From positions 20,315 through 84,314 of the forward strand of contig CAIXXM010000166.1 of NCBI GenBank assembly GCA_903923395.1: 64,000 bases of DNA, in the 5' to 3' direction. Numbering within the stretch: the first letter of the stretch is position 1; every line of letters begins with the position of its first letter. Below, one piece after another: positions 27,901-35,411 of this stretch. The DNA comes from an uncultured Acidobacteriia bacterium. Lineage in GTDB: Bacteria; Acidobacteriota; Terriglobia; Bryobacterales; Bryobacteraceae. Under the pieces are notes generated by a model that saw nothing but the letters and a program-made list of their open reading frames with translations, did no database searches and was not told where the DNA came from. A program made the translations under genes and the position numbers.

Positions 27901-28133
27901 TCGAGACCGGAAATGGTCGTGAACTGGCGCTCCATGGGGGTCGCAACGGCCGAAGACATGGTGTCAGGGTCGCCGCCGGGAAGGCTGGCAGACACCTGTA
28001 GCGTCGGAAAGTCGACGTTGGGCATGTCCGCGACGGGAAGCGCCCTGTAGGAGACGACTCCAAACAGGGCGATACCCAACATAATCAAACTGGTGGCAAT
28101 CGGACGTCGGATGAACGTGCTCGATACGTTCAT
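24987..28133 (-). CDS. RND multidrug efflux pump inner-membrane subunit, MdtB-like
   Basis: A 1,048-residue HAE1-type RND pump, clearly paralogous to the next gene along its full length. It has the FIRRPIATSLIML start, the first periplasmic loop with GAAVDLQTAI and PSFRKQNPADVP, the TM4 acidic pair (FVVDDAIVMLENIVRH) and the TM10 lysine (GIVKKNAIMQIDFALE). It follows the adaptor gene by 27 bases and precedes the MdtC-like gene by four bases. No outer-membrane channel gene is in this operon, so an external TolC-like protein is needed. Confidence 0.94.
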   Translation of the reverse strand: MNVSSTFIRRPIATSLIMLGIALFGVVSYRALPVADMPNVDFPTLQVSASLPGGDPDTMSSAVATPMERQFTTISGLDSMVSSSSTGSTNVTLQFDLSRSIDGAAVDLQTAIAEVMPLLPPGMSSPPSFRKQNPADVPTMMLGVASNILPLWKVDEYAENIIGQRISMVPGVAQVNVFGAAKYAVHVQVDPNKLAAKQIGINEVANAVTNWNVNLPTGTLYGEHQNTNVQANGQLMNAEQYRPLIVAWKNGAPVRLSQVANVIDGVEDAYQASWFVTKENVMRSVSLIIMKQPGANTIDVADAIKKLLPTFQAQLPPSVSLGIRGDSSRNIREAFKDIQFTMGLTLVLVILVIFVFLRNFSATLIPSMALPFSIVGTFSVMYLLNFSLNNLSMMALILSVGFVVDDAIVMLENIVRHIEKGKSALEASFIGSKEISFTIVSMTISLAAVFIPVLFMGGILGRLFREFAVTITVAVLISGVVSVTLTPMLCSRFLKIDHGAKKNWFYRIMESGLGGMLWVYEVTLQWVLRHRPVMLGVFVCVLGATVYLFQIVPKGFVPEMDSDRLQITTEAAQGTSYLRMVQLQQRVNEIMRNEPGIDNVMSSTGGNFGTSANQGRGWVNLVPRSQRPKSAQQMAEDLRRKLGAIPGMRAFVTVPAAIRIGGRQSKSGYEFTLQSPDVNDLYRQAQGLEKQVAKLPMIQDVTSDLQIRNPRLNIEFDRDKAATLGLNVINIEQALYDGFGPSWVSTIYSPLSQNKVLLEMEPKYQQWQDNLKDIQFKASNGHLIPLDAVVKLTPYAGPQSIAHSGQLPSVTISFNLKPGVALSQAVEAVQDLALHTLPANMVTSFTGTAKAFQDSLKNLGLLLAVAIGVVYIVLGVLYESYIHPLTILSGLPSAGFGALLTLLIFHVDLNIYAFVGLMMLIGIVKKNAIMQIDFALEAERTHNLSARDAIYEGCIARFRPIMMTTAAALFGTLPIALGYGAGGEARRPLGLTVVGGLIFSQLLTLYLTPVVYTYMDGILQRIQGRKRRTADAVQGGEQGLTPAQAGAD

Positions 28134-28160
28134 GGAAATACCTTCTTTCTGATATCCGCC

Positions 28161-29450
28161 CTAGAGCCCGGTCGGACTCGCCTGACCGCCGGGGCGTTGC
28201 CCGCCCGCGCCCGGTCCCGCACCTGCAGGCCGGCCGCCGCCTTTACCACCCGGACGGCCTTCCCTGACCACAACCCGCGAACCTGGTGCGAGCCGCAGTT
28301 GCCCCTCGGTCACCACGGTGTCGTTCGGCTGCAGGGCACCGGTGATCGCAATATCCTGATCCATACGGATGCCGGAAACCACGGGCACGGTGACAACTTT
28401 CTTATCCTCGTTCACCTTGAACACGAACTGGCCGTCCTGACCGGTCTGGATCGCCTGGTTCGGAACCACCAGTGCATCTTTCATTGTGGTCAGGCGGAGG
28501 GTAACGCGGACGAACTCGCCCGGCCAGAGGCGGCGCTGCGTGTTGGGGAATGTGCCCTTCAGCTTGATCGTACCGGTGGAAGCGTCCACGGAGTTGTCAA
28601 GGAAGGTCAGGAAGCCCGATTCCACACCATTCGGATCATCCTGCGGCACGGCGGTGACCGCAAGCTTGCCGTTCGCCATGTACTTCTTGATGGAGGCGAG
28701 CTGTGCTTCCGGCACGTTGAAGGTGACGTAAATCGGCTGCACCTGATTGATGGTGACCAGATCCTGCGAATTCGCCTGGATGATAGTGCCCTGCTTCGTG
28801 GCGAGGTTGCCGGTCCGCCCATCGAGCGGCGACTTGATGATGCAGTAGCTGAGATTGACCTTCGCCGTCTCAATCATCGCCTGCGTCGCCTTGATCTGTG
28901 CTTCCATGCTGGCGATGGCCGCGCGGTCGGCTTCCACGGCGTGGACGGAGATGTCAGCCGTGGTTCCCGTCTGTTCGGTTTGGTCCTTTGAGATCACGCC
29001 TTCCTTAAAGAGCTGGGCGTAACGGGCTGCCTGTGCCTTGTTGTAGACCTGCTGGCTTTGATCGCGCTGCAGATTGGAACGGGCCTGCAGGAGATTGGCA
29101 TTGTTCATCTGCAGCGACGCCTGCGCCTGTTGCAAAGCAGCTTCGTAGGGACGGGAATCGATCTGGAAGAGGACATCGTCCTTCTTCACGTAGTCGCCTT
29201 CGTTGAAGCCGACCTTGATCAGCTGGCCGCCAACCTGCGCGCGAACCGTGATCGAAGTGTAAGCTTCCACGTTGCCGATGACCTGCACTTCCACAGGGAC
29301 ATCGCGCTGCGACACCTTCGCCACAGTGACCGGCACATCGCCGCCGCCTTTTTTGCCGGACTTGGCATTGTCAGCAGGCGGGGGGGCGCATGCGGACAGG
29401 AAAAGGCACACAATTGCTGGAATGCTCCAGAAGAACCCTCGTTTAGGCAT
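28161..29450 (-). CDS. RND efflux periplasmic adaptor lipoprotein, MdtA-like
   Basis: A 429-residue membrane fusion protein. The signal peptide ends in a lipobox LSAC with Cys21 as lipid anchor. The mature protein begins the lipoyl/hairpin pattern with VEAYTSITVRAQVGGQLIKVGFNEGDYVKK, has a helical hairpin around residues 105-185, the second lipoyl half with PLDGRTGNLATKQGTIIQ, and a beta-barrel with GEFVRVTLRL. The last 30 residues are a Gly/Pro/Arg-rich tail. It is the first gene of the minus-strand efflux operon and divergent from a methyltransferase gene. Confidence 0.94.
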   Translation of the reverse strand: MPKRGFFWSIPAIVCLFLSACAPPPADNAKSGKKGGGDVPVTVAKVSQRDVPVEVQVIGNVEAYTSITVRAQVGGQLIKVGFNEGDYVKKDDVLFQIDSRPYEAALQQAQASLQMNNANLLQARSNLQRDQSQQVYNKAQAARYAQLFKEGVISKDQTEQTGTTADISVHAVEADRAAIASMEAQIKATQAMIETAKVNLSYCIIKSPLDGRTGNLATKQGTIIQANSQDLVTINQVQPIYVTFNVPEAQLASIKKYMANGKLAVTAVPQDDPNGVESGFLTFLDNSVDASTGTIKLKGTFPNTQRRLWPGEFVRVTLRLTTMKDALVVPNQAIQTGQDGQFVFKVNEDKKVVTVPVVSGIRMDQDIAITGALQPNDTVVTEGQLRLAPGSRVVVREGRPGGKGGGRPAGAGPGAGGQRPGGQASPTGL

Positions 29451-29582
29451 GAATATAGAGATGGTACTGAAAAAGTAGACGGCGCGGAAGTACCGTTTGT
29501 TACTTTAGCGCGCCAGCGGGCAGTGAAGCTTTCGTATGGTGCCTCACTTCGCCTTCTTCCCGTGGCTTGGTACCCTAAAGCG

Positions 29583-30146
29583 TTGAAACTTCTCGACGTT
29601 GGCTGCGGCATCAAGAAATTCGCGGGTTCCCCGGACACCACCGTCGTCGGCGTGGATCTCAATCCCGCCAGCGACGCCGATGTTTTGGTCAACCTCGACA
29701 CCTTCCCCTACCCCTTCGCGGATCGAACTTTTGACCACCTGCGGGCGATCCACGTCATTGAACATCTCACCGATGTCATACGGGCCATGGAGGAATTCCA
29801 CCGTTTGGTCCGGCCCGGCGGTACGGTTCGAATCGAAACCCCGCACTACACGGACTTCAGTTCCTTCTGCGACCCGACGCACAAGCACCACCTCAACAGC
29901 TTCTCCTTCCGTTACTTTGGACTGAACCACGGCGGATTCGGCTATTACACGGAAGCAAAATTCCGTGAGATTTCTGTCTACGTAAAGCTACTTAAGTTTT
30001 GGAAGTGGCTTGGCTTCGAGTTTCTGGTGAACCGCTTCCCGAGATTCCGGAAGTTTTGGGAGTTCTACCTTTGCTATCTCATCCGCGGCAAGGCCATGGA
30101 GTTCGTCTTTGAACCCGTTGGCCCCCCTGTACCGCCTCGCCGATAA
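29583..30146 (+). CDS. Class I SAM-dependent methyltransferase
   Basis: A 187-residue protein with the class I methyltransferase core: LLDVGCGIKKF (motif I), VVGVDLNP (motif II), FDHLRAIHVIEHL (motif IV with the HVIEHL signature of Methyltransf_11) and LVRPGGTVRIETP. The remaining part has the conserved FSSFCDPTHKHHLNSFSFRYF block and an amphipathic basic C-terminus. The start is taken as TTG at 29583 because the fold begins right there; GTG at 29562 is the alternative, and the open frame further upstream is antisense to the adaptor gene. It overlaps the following YraN gene by 38 bases. Substrate unknown. Confidence 0.82.
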   Translation: MKLLDVGCGIKKFAGSPDTTVVGVDLNPASDADVLVNLDTFPYPFADRTFDHLRAIHVIEHLTDVIRAMEEFHRLVRPGGTVRIETPHYTDFSSFCDPTHKHHLNSFSFRYFGLNHGGFGYYTEAKFREISVYVKLLKFWKWLGFEFLVNRFPRFRKFWEFYLCYLIRGKAMEFVFEPVGPPVPPRR

Positions 30147-30528
30147 GCTCCGCTTCCGCAAGCACCGGGATATTGGGAAATTCGGCGAGGACATCGCGCA
30201 CCGCTATCTGCGCCGCCATGGTTTTACGGTTATCGCGCGAAACTGGCGGCCCCCGCAGGGAGGCGGAGAGATCGATCTCATTGCCTGGGAAGACGAAACG
30301 CTGGTGTTTGTCGAAGTGAAAACCAGAACCTCCAACCAGTGGAGCGCGCCGGAACGGGAGATTGACCGGGATAAAATCTTCGCCGTGAGCCGCGCGGCGA
30401 GGGATTACGTGCGCCGTTCGGGCTGCGATCCAGACCACGTCCGGGCCGATGTGCTGGCCATTGATACAGAGCGGACTTTGGAATTTCAGGTCCGCCATTA
30501 CCGGAATGCGTTCCATGTCTCGCTATAG
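30109..30528 (+). CDS. YraN/UPF0102 family predicted endonuclease
   Basis: A 139-residue protein of the UPF0102 family with a PD-(D/E)xK-like nuclease fold. GKFGEDIAHRYLRRHGFTVIARNWR and GGEIDLIAWEDETLVFVEVKTR contain the Glu, Asp and Glu-x-Lys residues of the predicted active site, and VRADVLAI follows. Family members are linked to DNA processing, but no firm role is known. It starts at TTG 30109, inside the 3' end of the methyltransferase gene, and its stop overlaps the upstream region of galT, so the three genes form one transcription unit. Confidence 0.85.
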   Translation: MNPLAPLYRLADKLRFRKHRDIGKFGEDIAHRYLRRHGFTVIARNWRPPQGGGEIDLIAWEDETLVFVEVKTRTSNQWSAPEREIDRDKIFAVSRAARDYVRRSGCDPDHVRADVLAIDTERTLEFQVRHYRNAFHVSL

Positions 30529-30539
30529 TGGTGAAGCCG

Positions 30540-31544
30540 ATGCCTGAACTCCGCAAAGATCCCGTTACTGACCGCTGGGTCATCATCGCGAGCGAGCGTT
30601 CCCGCCGCCCGACAGACTTTGTCCGCGAGCCGCTGCCCACAACTGCGTCTGGCAGGATCTGCCCCTTCTGCCCGGGCAACGAATCGAAAACGCCGCCCGA
30701 AGTCTTGGCTTACCGCACTGGAACCGCCCCCAATCAGAAGGGCTGGAGCCTGCGCGTCATCCCCAACAAGTTCCCTGTTTTGGGAATCGAGGGCGAACTG
30801 AACCGGGAAGGCGAGGGCATCTTCGACAAAATGCAGGGCATTGGTGCCCACGAGGTCATCATCGAGAGCCCGGACCATGCACTCAGCACGGCTGAGCTAT
30901 CGGAAAAAGCTATCGAGCAGTTGATTTGGGCATTCCGCGACCGCGTCCGGGACCTTCGCAATGACAAACGGCTGAAATACATCCTGCTGTTCAAGAACCA
31001 TGGCGAACCGGCCGGTGCGACTTTGGAGCATACGCATTCTCAATTGATCGCGCTGCCCGTTGTGCCGAAGCGGGTGCAGGAAGAGCTGGAAGTCTCCGAG
31101 CACTATTACAAATTCAAAGAACGCTGTGTCTTTTGCGACATGATCCGCCAGGAAGTGAAGGATGGCTCGCGTGTAGTCACCGAAACGGACAAGTTTTTGG
31201 TGATTGAACCGTATGCCGCACGCTTCCCGTTCGAGACCTGGATTCTGCCGAAGAAGCATGCCTCACATTTTGAGGATCTCGATCAGGCGCATGCGCAGAA
31301 TCTGGCCTGGGTGATGAAGTCGACGCTGCGGAAGATTGAGTCAGTACTGGAGAATCCGCCGTATAACTTCCTCATCCACACGTCGCCACTGCAGGAGAGC
31401 GCCAATTGTTATTACCACTGGCACATTGAGATCATCCCGAAATTGACGAGGGTGGCCGGATTTGAGTGGGGCACCGGGTTTTATATCAACCCGACGCCCC
31501 CGGAAGAATCAGCGCAGTTCTTGAGAGAAGCCGGCTTGGCTTAG
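30540..31544 (+). CDS. galT: Galactose-1-phosphate uridylyltransferase
   Basis: GalT swaps UMP between UDP-glucose and galactose-1-phosphate in the Leloir pathway. The 334-residue length and the start MPELRKDPVTDRWVIIASERSRRP are typical. A zinc-type ICPFCPGNE pair appears early, EHTHSQLIALP lies in the middle and ERCVFCDMI follows. Near the end, NCYYHWHIEIIP carries the catalytic HxH motif, whose second His is uridylylated. The ATG at 30540 is preferred to the GTG at 30528 because it aligns with the family start. No galK or galE is nearby. Confidence 0.93.
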   Translation: MPELRKDPVTDRWVIIASERSRRPTDFVREPLPTTASGRICPFCPGNESKTPPEVLAYRTGTAPNQKGWSLRVIPNKFPVLGIEGELNREGEGIFDKMQGIGAHEVIIESPDHALSTAELSEKAIEQLIWAFRDRVRDLRNDKRLKYILLFKNHGEPAGATLEHTHSQLIALPVVPKRVQEELEVSEHYYKFKERCVFCDMIRQEVKDGSRVVTETDKFLVIEPYAARFPFETWILPKKHASHFEDLDQAHAQNLAWVMKSTLRKIESVLENPPYNFLIHTSPLQESANCYYHWHIEIIPKLTRVAGFEWGTGFYINPTPPEESAQFLREAGLA

Positions 31545-31650
31545 ATTGCCGCACAGTCCGCCGTCCGCGGCACGAACCGGGTCAAGGAACCCGTCGGCTT
31601 CAACGCGGATGGCGAGTCCGTTGTGCGGCTTGTTTCTCAGTAGCGGGCGC

Positions 31651-32934
31651 TTAGTGAGCCGCCAGTTCGGCTACACCGCGCCAGCTGGCGATGAGGTTGC
31701 CATGGTCATCGAAGGGCAGTTCGTGCACTTCTTCAATGATTTCGAGCAGTGGGTTGGCTTCGATCTCCGGGCGCATGTTGGCACTGAGCGCGATGGGTGA
31801 GAGTTCGAGCGTGTTGTGAATCCAGCCTAGGCGGATGTCTTCGAAGTTGTGCTTGCCCACGGTGGGGAAGAGCTTTTCAAGGCATTCCCGGTCCGTATCG
31901 AAGTGCATCGGAAGACGAACCGCAGCAGGGGTGGAGGCCGTCAGGGAGTTGATCCACGTCGGCTTGTTGTCAATCTTGTGGGCCAAACGCGTGGTCACCA
32001 TGTCCGCCATGCCAACGCCGGCGGCATTGCCATACGTCACCGGGCTGAGATCGCGCACGAAGACGCGCTTGATGATGGGCAGACCCGGCCACGGATTGTA
32101 CTGCCCGTAAACACCGCGGTTCACCACCTTGGTATCCATGCCGGCACCACTGATATTCTTGCCGATTTCGTTCAGGATGAGCACGTCGAGATCCGTCGGC
32201 AGGCCCGGCGCGGTGGCTTTGACCAGTTCGAGAAGTTCCTCTTCCCGCTTTTCCATTTGATCGACCGGCACGGCAGATAACTGGCAGGTATTGTGATACG
32301 CATCTTCAAGGATCGCGAGACCACCGAGGATCTTCGCCGAACCGAGCATCTTCCGGCCCACGCTGTAGATCACCTGCTCCAGACCGATATTGAACGCGTG
32401 CATGTGGTAGTTTTTCGCACCAGCCCACTTGCCGAGCCCGATGGCCATCATCTTGTAGAGGCCACTTTCGATCTTGCCAGCGAAATCAGTATGCTGCTTC
32501 ACGCGGCCGACCAGCATGATGCCATCGGCCTCACTGGCATATTTGTCGAGGAAGACCTGAATGCCTTCCGGCGTGTGTCCCACCGAGATCACTTCGAGAG
32601 AACTCTTGATGGGGCAACCCATGGTCTCTTCGATGATGCCGTAGTGCGCGAGAACATCCGCCTGGCCCTGTGCCGTGGCCGCACCATGACTTCCCATGGC
32701 GGGGAAGACAAACGGATTCATTCCGCGCGACTTCCAGTAATCCACCACAGCTTTTACAATCGTCGCGATATTGCTGATGCCGCGGCTGCCACAGCCGATG
32801 GCGATCGATGACCCCGGTGCCAGACCGTTGCCGAATCCGGCTTCACCCAGCTCCTTTTGCACAGTTCCCGGGATATCCGACAGGGCCCGGTTGGGGAAAT
32901 TCTGCTTCACAAGAAGCATCTTGGGGAAGGTCAT
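31651..32934 (-). CDS. LarA-like protein (nickel-dependent hydroxyacid racemase superfamily, DUF2088)
   Basis: A roughly 427-residue cytoplasmic protein of the LarA/DUF2088 superfamily. It has the N-terminal domain (AIGCGSRGISNIATIVKAVVDYWKSRGMNPFVFPAMGSHGAAT) and the lyase-like middle region (GRVKQHTDFAGKIESGLYKMMAIGLGKWAGA) with His and Lys residues where LarA binds the nickel-pincer cofactor. LarA itself racemises lactate; relatives epimerise other hydroxyacids. The ATG at 32934 is chosen over the longer frame, which would overlap the upstream gene. No larBCE cofactor genes are in the window. The substrate is unknown; a sugar-acid substrate would fit the nearby UxaA/GarD gene (inference). 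Confidence 0.82.
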   Translation of the reverse strand: MTFPKMLLVKQNFPNRALSDIPGTVQKELGEAGFGNGLAPGSSIAIGCGSRGISNIATIVKAVVDYWKSRGMNPFVFPAMGSHGAATAQGQADVLAHYGIIEETMGCPIKSSLEVISVGHTPEGIQVFLDKYASEADGIMLVGRVKQHTDFAGKIESGLYKMMAIGLGKWAGAKNYHMHAFNIGLEQVIYSVGRKMLGSAKILGGLAILEDAYHNTCQLSAVPVDQMEKREEELLELVKATAPGLPTDLDVLILNEIGKNISGAGMDTKVVNRGVYGQYNPWPGLPIIKRVFVRDLSPVTYGNAAGVGMADMVTTRLAHKIDNKPTWINSLTASTPAAVRLPMHFDTDRECLEKLFPTVGKHNFEDIRLGWIHNTLELSPIALSANMRPEIEANPLLEIIEEVHELPFDDHGNLIASWRGVAELAAH

Positions 32935-32956
32935 GACGAAATTATAACAGCGGCTT

Positions 32957-33547
32957 TTAGACCTGCTGCCACTCTTCTGCGAGCTTCCGGGCATACTCTT
33001 CGGAAGCGAATATCTCGAAGGGATACTGCTCCGGCTTCAGAGACAGGAAGGGCTTCAGATGCTGGTGGCAAATGAAGGCGTAATCCGCATAGCGATGATA
33101 GTTCTCAAGGAACGATAGAGAAAAGCACTCCGCGGGCGGCGGATCTTCCAAAATGCTGTGCAGGCCAATCGCACGGGCAAAGATCGCTTTGCGGTCAGTG
33201 ACACCCCAGCGCTTCAGCTTTTCCTTCACCGCTTCCGGCGGAGATTCCACCACCAGTTCAGAAAAGCTCTGCACATTGATCCGCATGTCATCGTGTTCCG
33301 AGCGGCGGATATGCTCCACACATTGCTGCGTCCAGCGGCGAAGATCCTTGCCGAGGAAGATCAGCATCCGCAGTTCCTGGTACCTGCCGGTCACCATTCT
33401 GCGGACGAGTTCCAAATTATCGATCTCAGAATCCACCAAGCCCTGCAGAGCCAGGGCGGCTTGTGAACCATCCACCAGATCAGACGTGTTCGTCCCACCG
33501 CTGAACGGATGCAGGATCAAGGGCGGCAATAGCGGCGTTTCACTCAT
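32957..33547 (-). CDS. Conserved-looking cytoplasmic protein of unknown function
   Basis: A 196-residue soluble protein that I cannot assign. It has no signal peptide or membrane span. The composition is normal, with an N-terminal Pro/Leu stretch (LLPPLILHPFSGGTNTSDLVDGS), a helical middle rich in Arg and charged residues (TQQCVEHIRRSEHDDMRINVQ, then EAVKEKLKRWGVTDRKAIFARAIGL) and an aromatic C-terminal part (FLENYHRYADYAFICHQHLKPF). It ends 22 bases before the LarA-like gene on the same strand and is probably co-transcribed with it. Codon use and the clean frame support a real gene. Confidence 0.6.
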   Translation of the reverse strand: MSETPLLPPLILHPFSGGTNTSDLVDGSQAALALQGLVDSEIDNLELVRRMVTGRYQELRMLIFLGKDLRRWTQQCVEHIRRSEHDDMRINVQSFSELVVESPPEAVKEKLKRWGVTDRKAIFARAIGLHSILEDPPPAECFSLSFLENYHRYADYAFICHQHLKPFLSLKPEQYPFEIFASEEYARKLAEEWQQV

Positions 33548-33599
33548 TCATCAGCACCACAATGGTTAGATCGGCAGATCGCTCGCTAAACTGTAGGGC

Positions 33600-35411
33600 T
33601 CACTTTCGTGCAGTGAGTAGTACTTTCACTTTCAAGCTCTTATTGTCGCGCAAAACTTCGACTTCCACCTCATCGCCCGGCTTATGTGCACGTAAAGCGT
33701 AGGTAAAATCGTACAGATTCTGGATATCTTTGCCGCCAAAGTTCACCAGAATATCGCCCGCCTTCAGGCCAGCCTTCGCCGCGGGGGACCCGGCGCGGAC
33801 ATCGGAGAAGCGCACGCCCTTCGGCGGTTCCGCGAAATCCGGAATACTCCCGAAGTCCGGCCCATAGCCGCTGCCCGCACCGGAAGAAACACCCGATACG
33901 GTTCCGCTGTGCGGGTTTGGTTCCACACGCAGGAATTTCGGTTTCTCCTGCGCCGCGTCGATCCGCCCGGCAACATCCGCCACAAGCCGCATCACCTCAA
34001 CGGCGCTGGCCGCTTCAATCTTGTCCCAGGTATCGCTGGGCTTGTGATAGTCACCATGCAAACCACTGAAGAAAAAGAGCACAGGCACCTGGCGGACCGT
34101 AAACGAAGTGTGGTCGCTCGACCCATAGCCGCCGGTTTCAGAGGAATCCACTTTGAGCGGATGCTTCGCCACGGCCTCCGTCAGCACGGACTGCAAAGTG
34201 GTTCCAGTGCCTGCCCCACTCACAAACAAACGCCCGTTCTGGACCCGACCCACCATATCGAGATTGATCATCGCAGCGGCCTTGTCGAGCGGCAAAAGCG
34301 GATGCGCCCCGTAGTAACTCGAACCCAGAAGACCTAATTCCTCTCCCGCGAAGTTCAGAAAAAGATAACCGCGTTTCGGTTTCGGCTGTTTCGAGAAGTA
34401 ACGCGCCAGTTCCAGCACCGCGGCCGTGCCGGACGCATTATCGTCCGCCCCCGGATGAACGGTACCCGCCAGCGAAGGCGCCATGGAAAATTGCTCACCG
34501 AGGCCCAGATGGTCATAATGGGCGCCGATCACCACATACTCATCCGTCTGCCCGGGCATATAAGCCGCCACATTGTGGACGGTCTTCACTTCGCGCTCCA
34601 GATCCAGATTCTCTTCCACAGAAATTCCGGTCATCACAAATGATCGGGGCTTCAAATCTTCGTCAATCTGCTTCTCGATATCCGCCAGGTCGCGGCGGGA
34701 AGCACGGAACCACGGACCCACCACGCTTTCCCGGACCTGAATCAAAAGAATCCCGGCATCCGCAGGGCCTTCCACCTTGCCGAAGGGATCCAGAACATCG
34801 CTGTCCGCTGCATGGTGGCCGCGGTCATTGACCAGAATTACGCCGGCCGCACCATGACTCTTCGCGTTCGAAGCCTTGCTGGGGATTTGCGAATGCTGCG
34901 TGTAGACGTCGCCGTCAAACACGCTCTTCTTGTCGAACTCCTGAGGCTCGTGGCGCAGAACGACCACGAACTTACCCTTGACGTCGAGTCCGGCGTAGTC
35001 ATCATAGTTGTATTCGGGTGCCGTGATGCCGTAACCGGCGAAGACCACGCCGCCGGAAGCTTTACCCTTCGCCGAGAAGCTGAGGGGTTCGAATTCCTGG
35101 CCCTCCGGCACGGTCTGGCGGTCACCGGAGATGACCACCGCCATGCTGTTCTTCTTGCCCAGGCGTGCAGAAGTGGTGATGGGGAATGCCTGCAGAAAGG
35201 TTTTGCCAGCCACCGGCTGGAGTCCGAGCGCCTTGTATTGCGCTGCGATGTACTCTGCCGCCTTTTCGAGTTCCGGCGAACCGCTGGCACGACCCTTCAA
35301 GCCAGGGGATGCAAGGAACTTGATGTGGTCCAAATAGCGGGCGGCGTCGAAATCATCCGCGGCAGACAGCAGGATGCACAGCCCCGCGAATACCGGCAGG
35401 AACCGCTTCAC
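33600..35411 (-). CDS. Secreted M28-family metallopeptidase with C-terminal PDZ domain
   Basis: A roughly 603-residue exported zinc aminopeptidase-like protein. The signal peptide covers about residues 1-18; a PA-type insert occupies roughly residues 85-240; the M28 domain contains HYDHLGLG, HPGADDNASGTAAVLE, NFAGEELGLLGS, INLDMVGR and SSDHTSF, giving the two-zinc ligands. A PDZ domain closes the protein (from about residue 520). The GTG at 35411 is chosen because it overlaps the DsbA-like stop (GTGA), follows a GGTGA stretch and starts a proper signal peptide; the longer frame does not. It probably degrades peptides outside the inner membrane. Confidence 0.92.
   Translation of the reverse strand: MKRFLPVFAGLCILLSAADDFDAARYLDHIKFLASPGLKGRASGSPELEKAAEYIAAQYKALGLQPVAGKTFLQAFPITTSARLGKKNSMAVVISGDRQTVPEGQEFEPLSFSAKGKASGGVVFAGYGITAPEYNYDDYAGLDVKGKFVVVLRHEPQEFDKKSVFDGDVYTQHSQIPSKASNAKSHGAAGVILVNDRGHHAADSDVLDPFGKVEGPADAGILLIQVRESVVGPWFRASRRDLADIEKQIDEDLKPRSFVMTGISVEENLDLEREVKTVHNVAAYMPGQTDEYVVIGAHYDHLGLGEQFSMAPSLAGTVHPGADDNASGTAAVLELARYFSKQPKPKRGYLFLNFAGEELGLLGSSYYGAHPLLPLDKAAAMINLDMVGRVQNGRLFVSGAGTGTTLQSVLTEAVAKHPLKVDSSETGGYGSSDHTSFTVRQVPVLFFFSGLHGDYHKPSDTWDKIEAASAVEVMRLVADVAGRIDAAQEKPKFLRVEPNPHSGTVSGVSSGAGSGYGPDFGSIPDFAEPPKGVRFSDVRAGSPAAKAGLKAGDILVNFGGKDIQNLYDFTYALRAHKPGDEVEVEVLRDNKSLKVKVLLTARK

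Noticed and set aside
22565..28001. Several 370-590-codon plus-strand frames across the efflux operon
   Set aside because: All are antisense to the RND pump genes and contain no domain signatures; codon symmetry of the pump genes explains them.
31548..31629. GCCGCACA/TGTGCGGC inverted repeat after galT
   Set aside because: Arms of eight bases are 66 bases apart with no T-run, so neither a terminator nor an operator is convincing.
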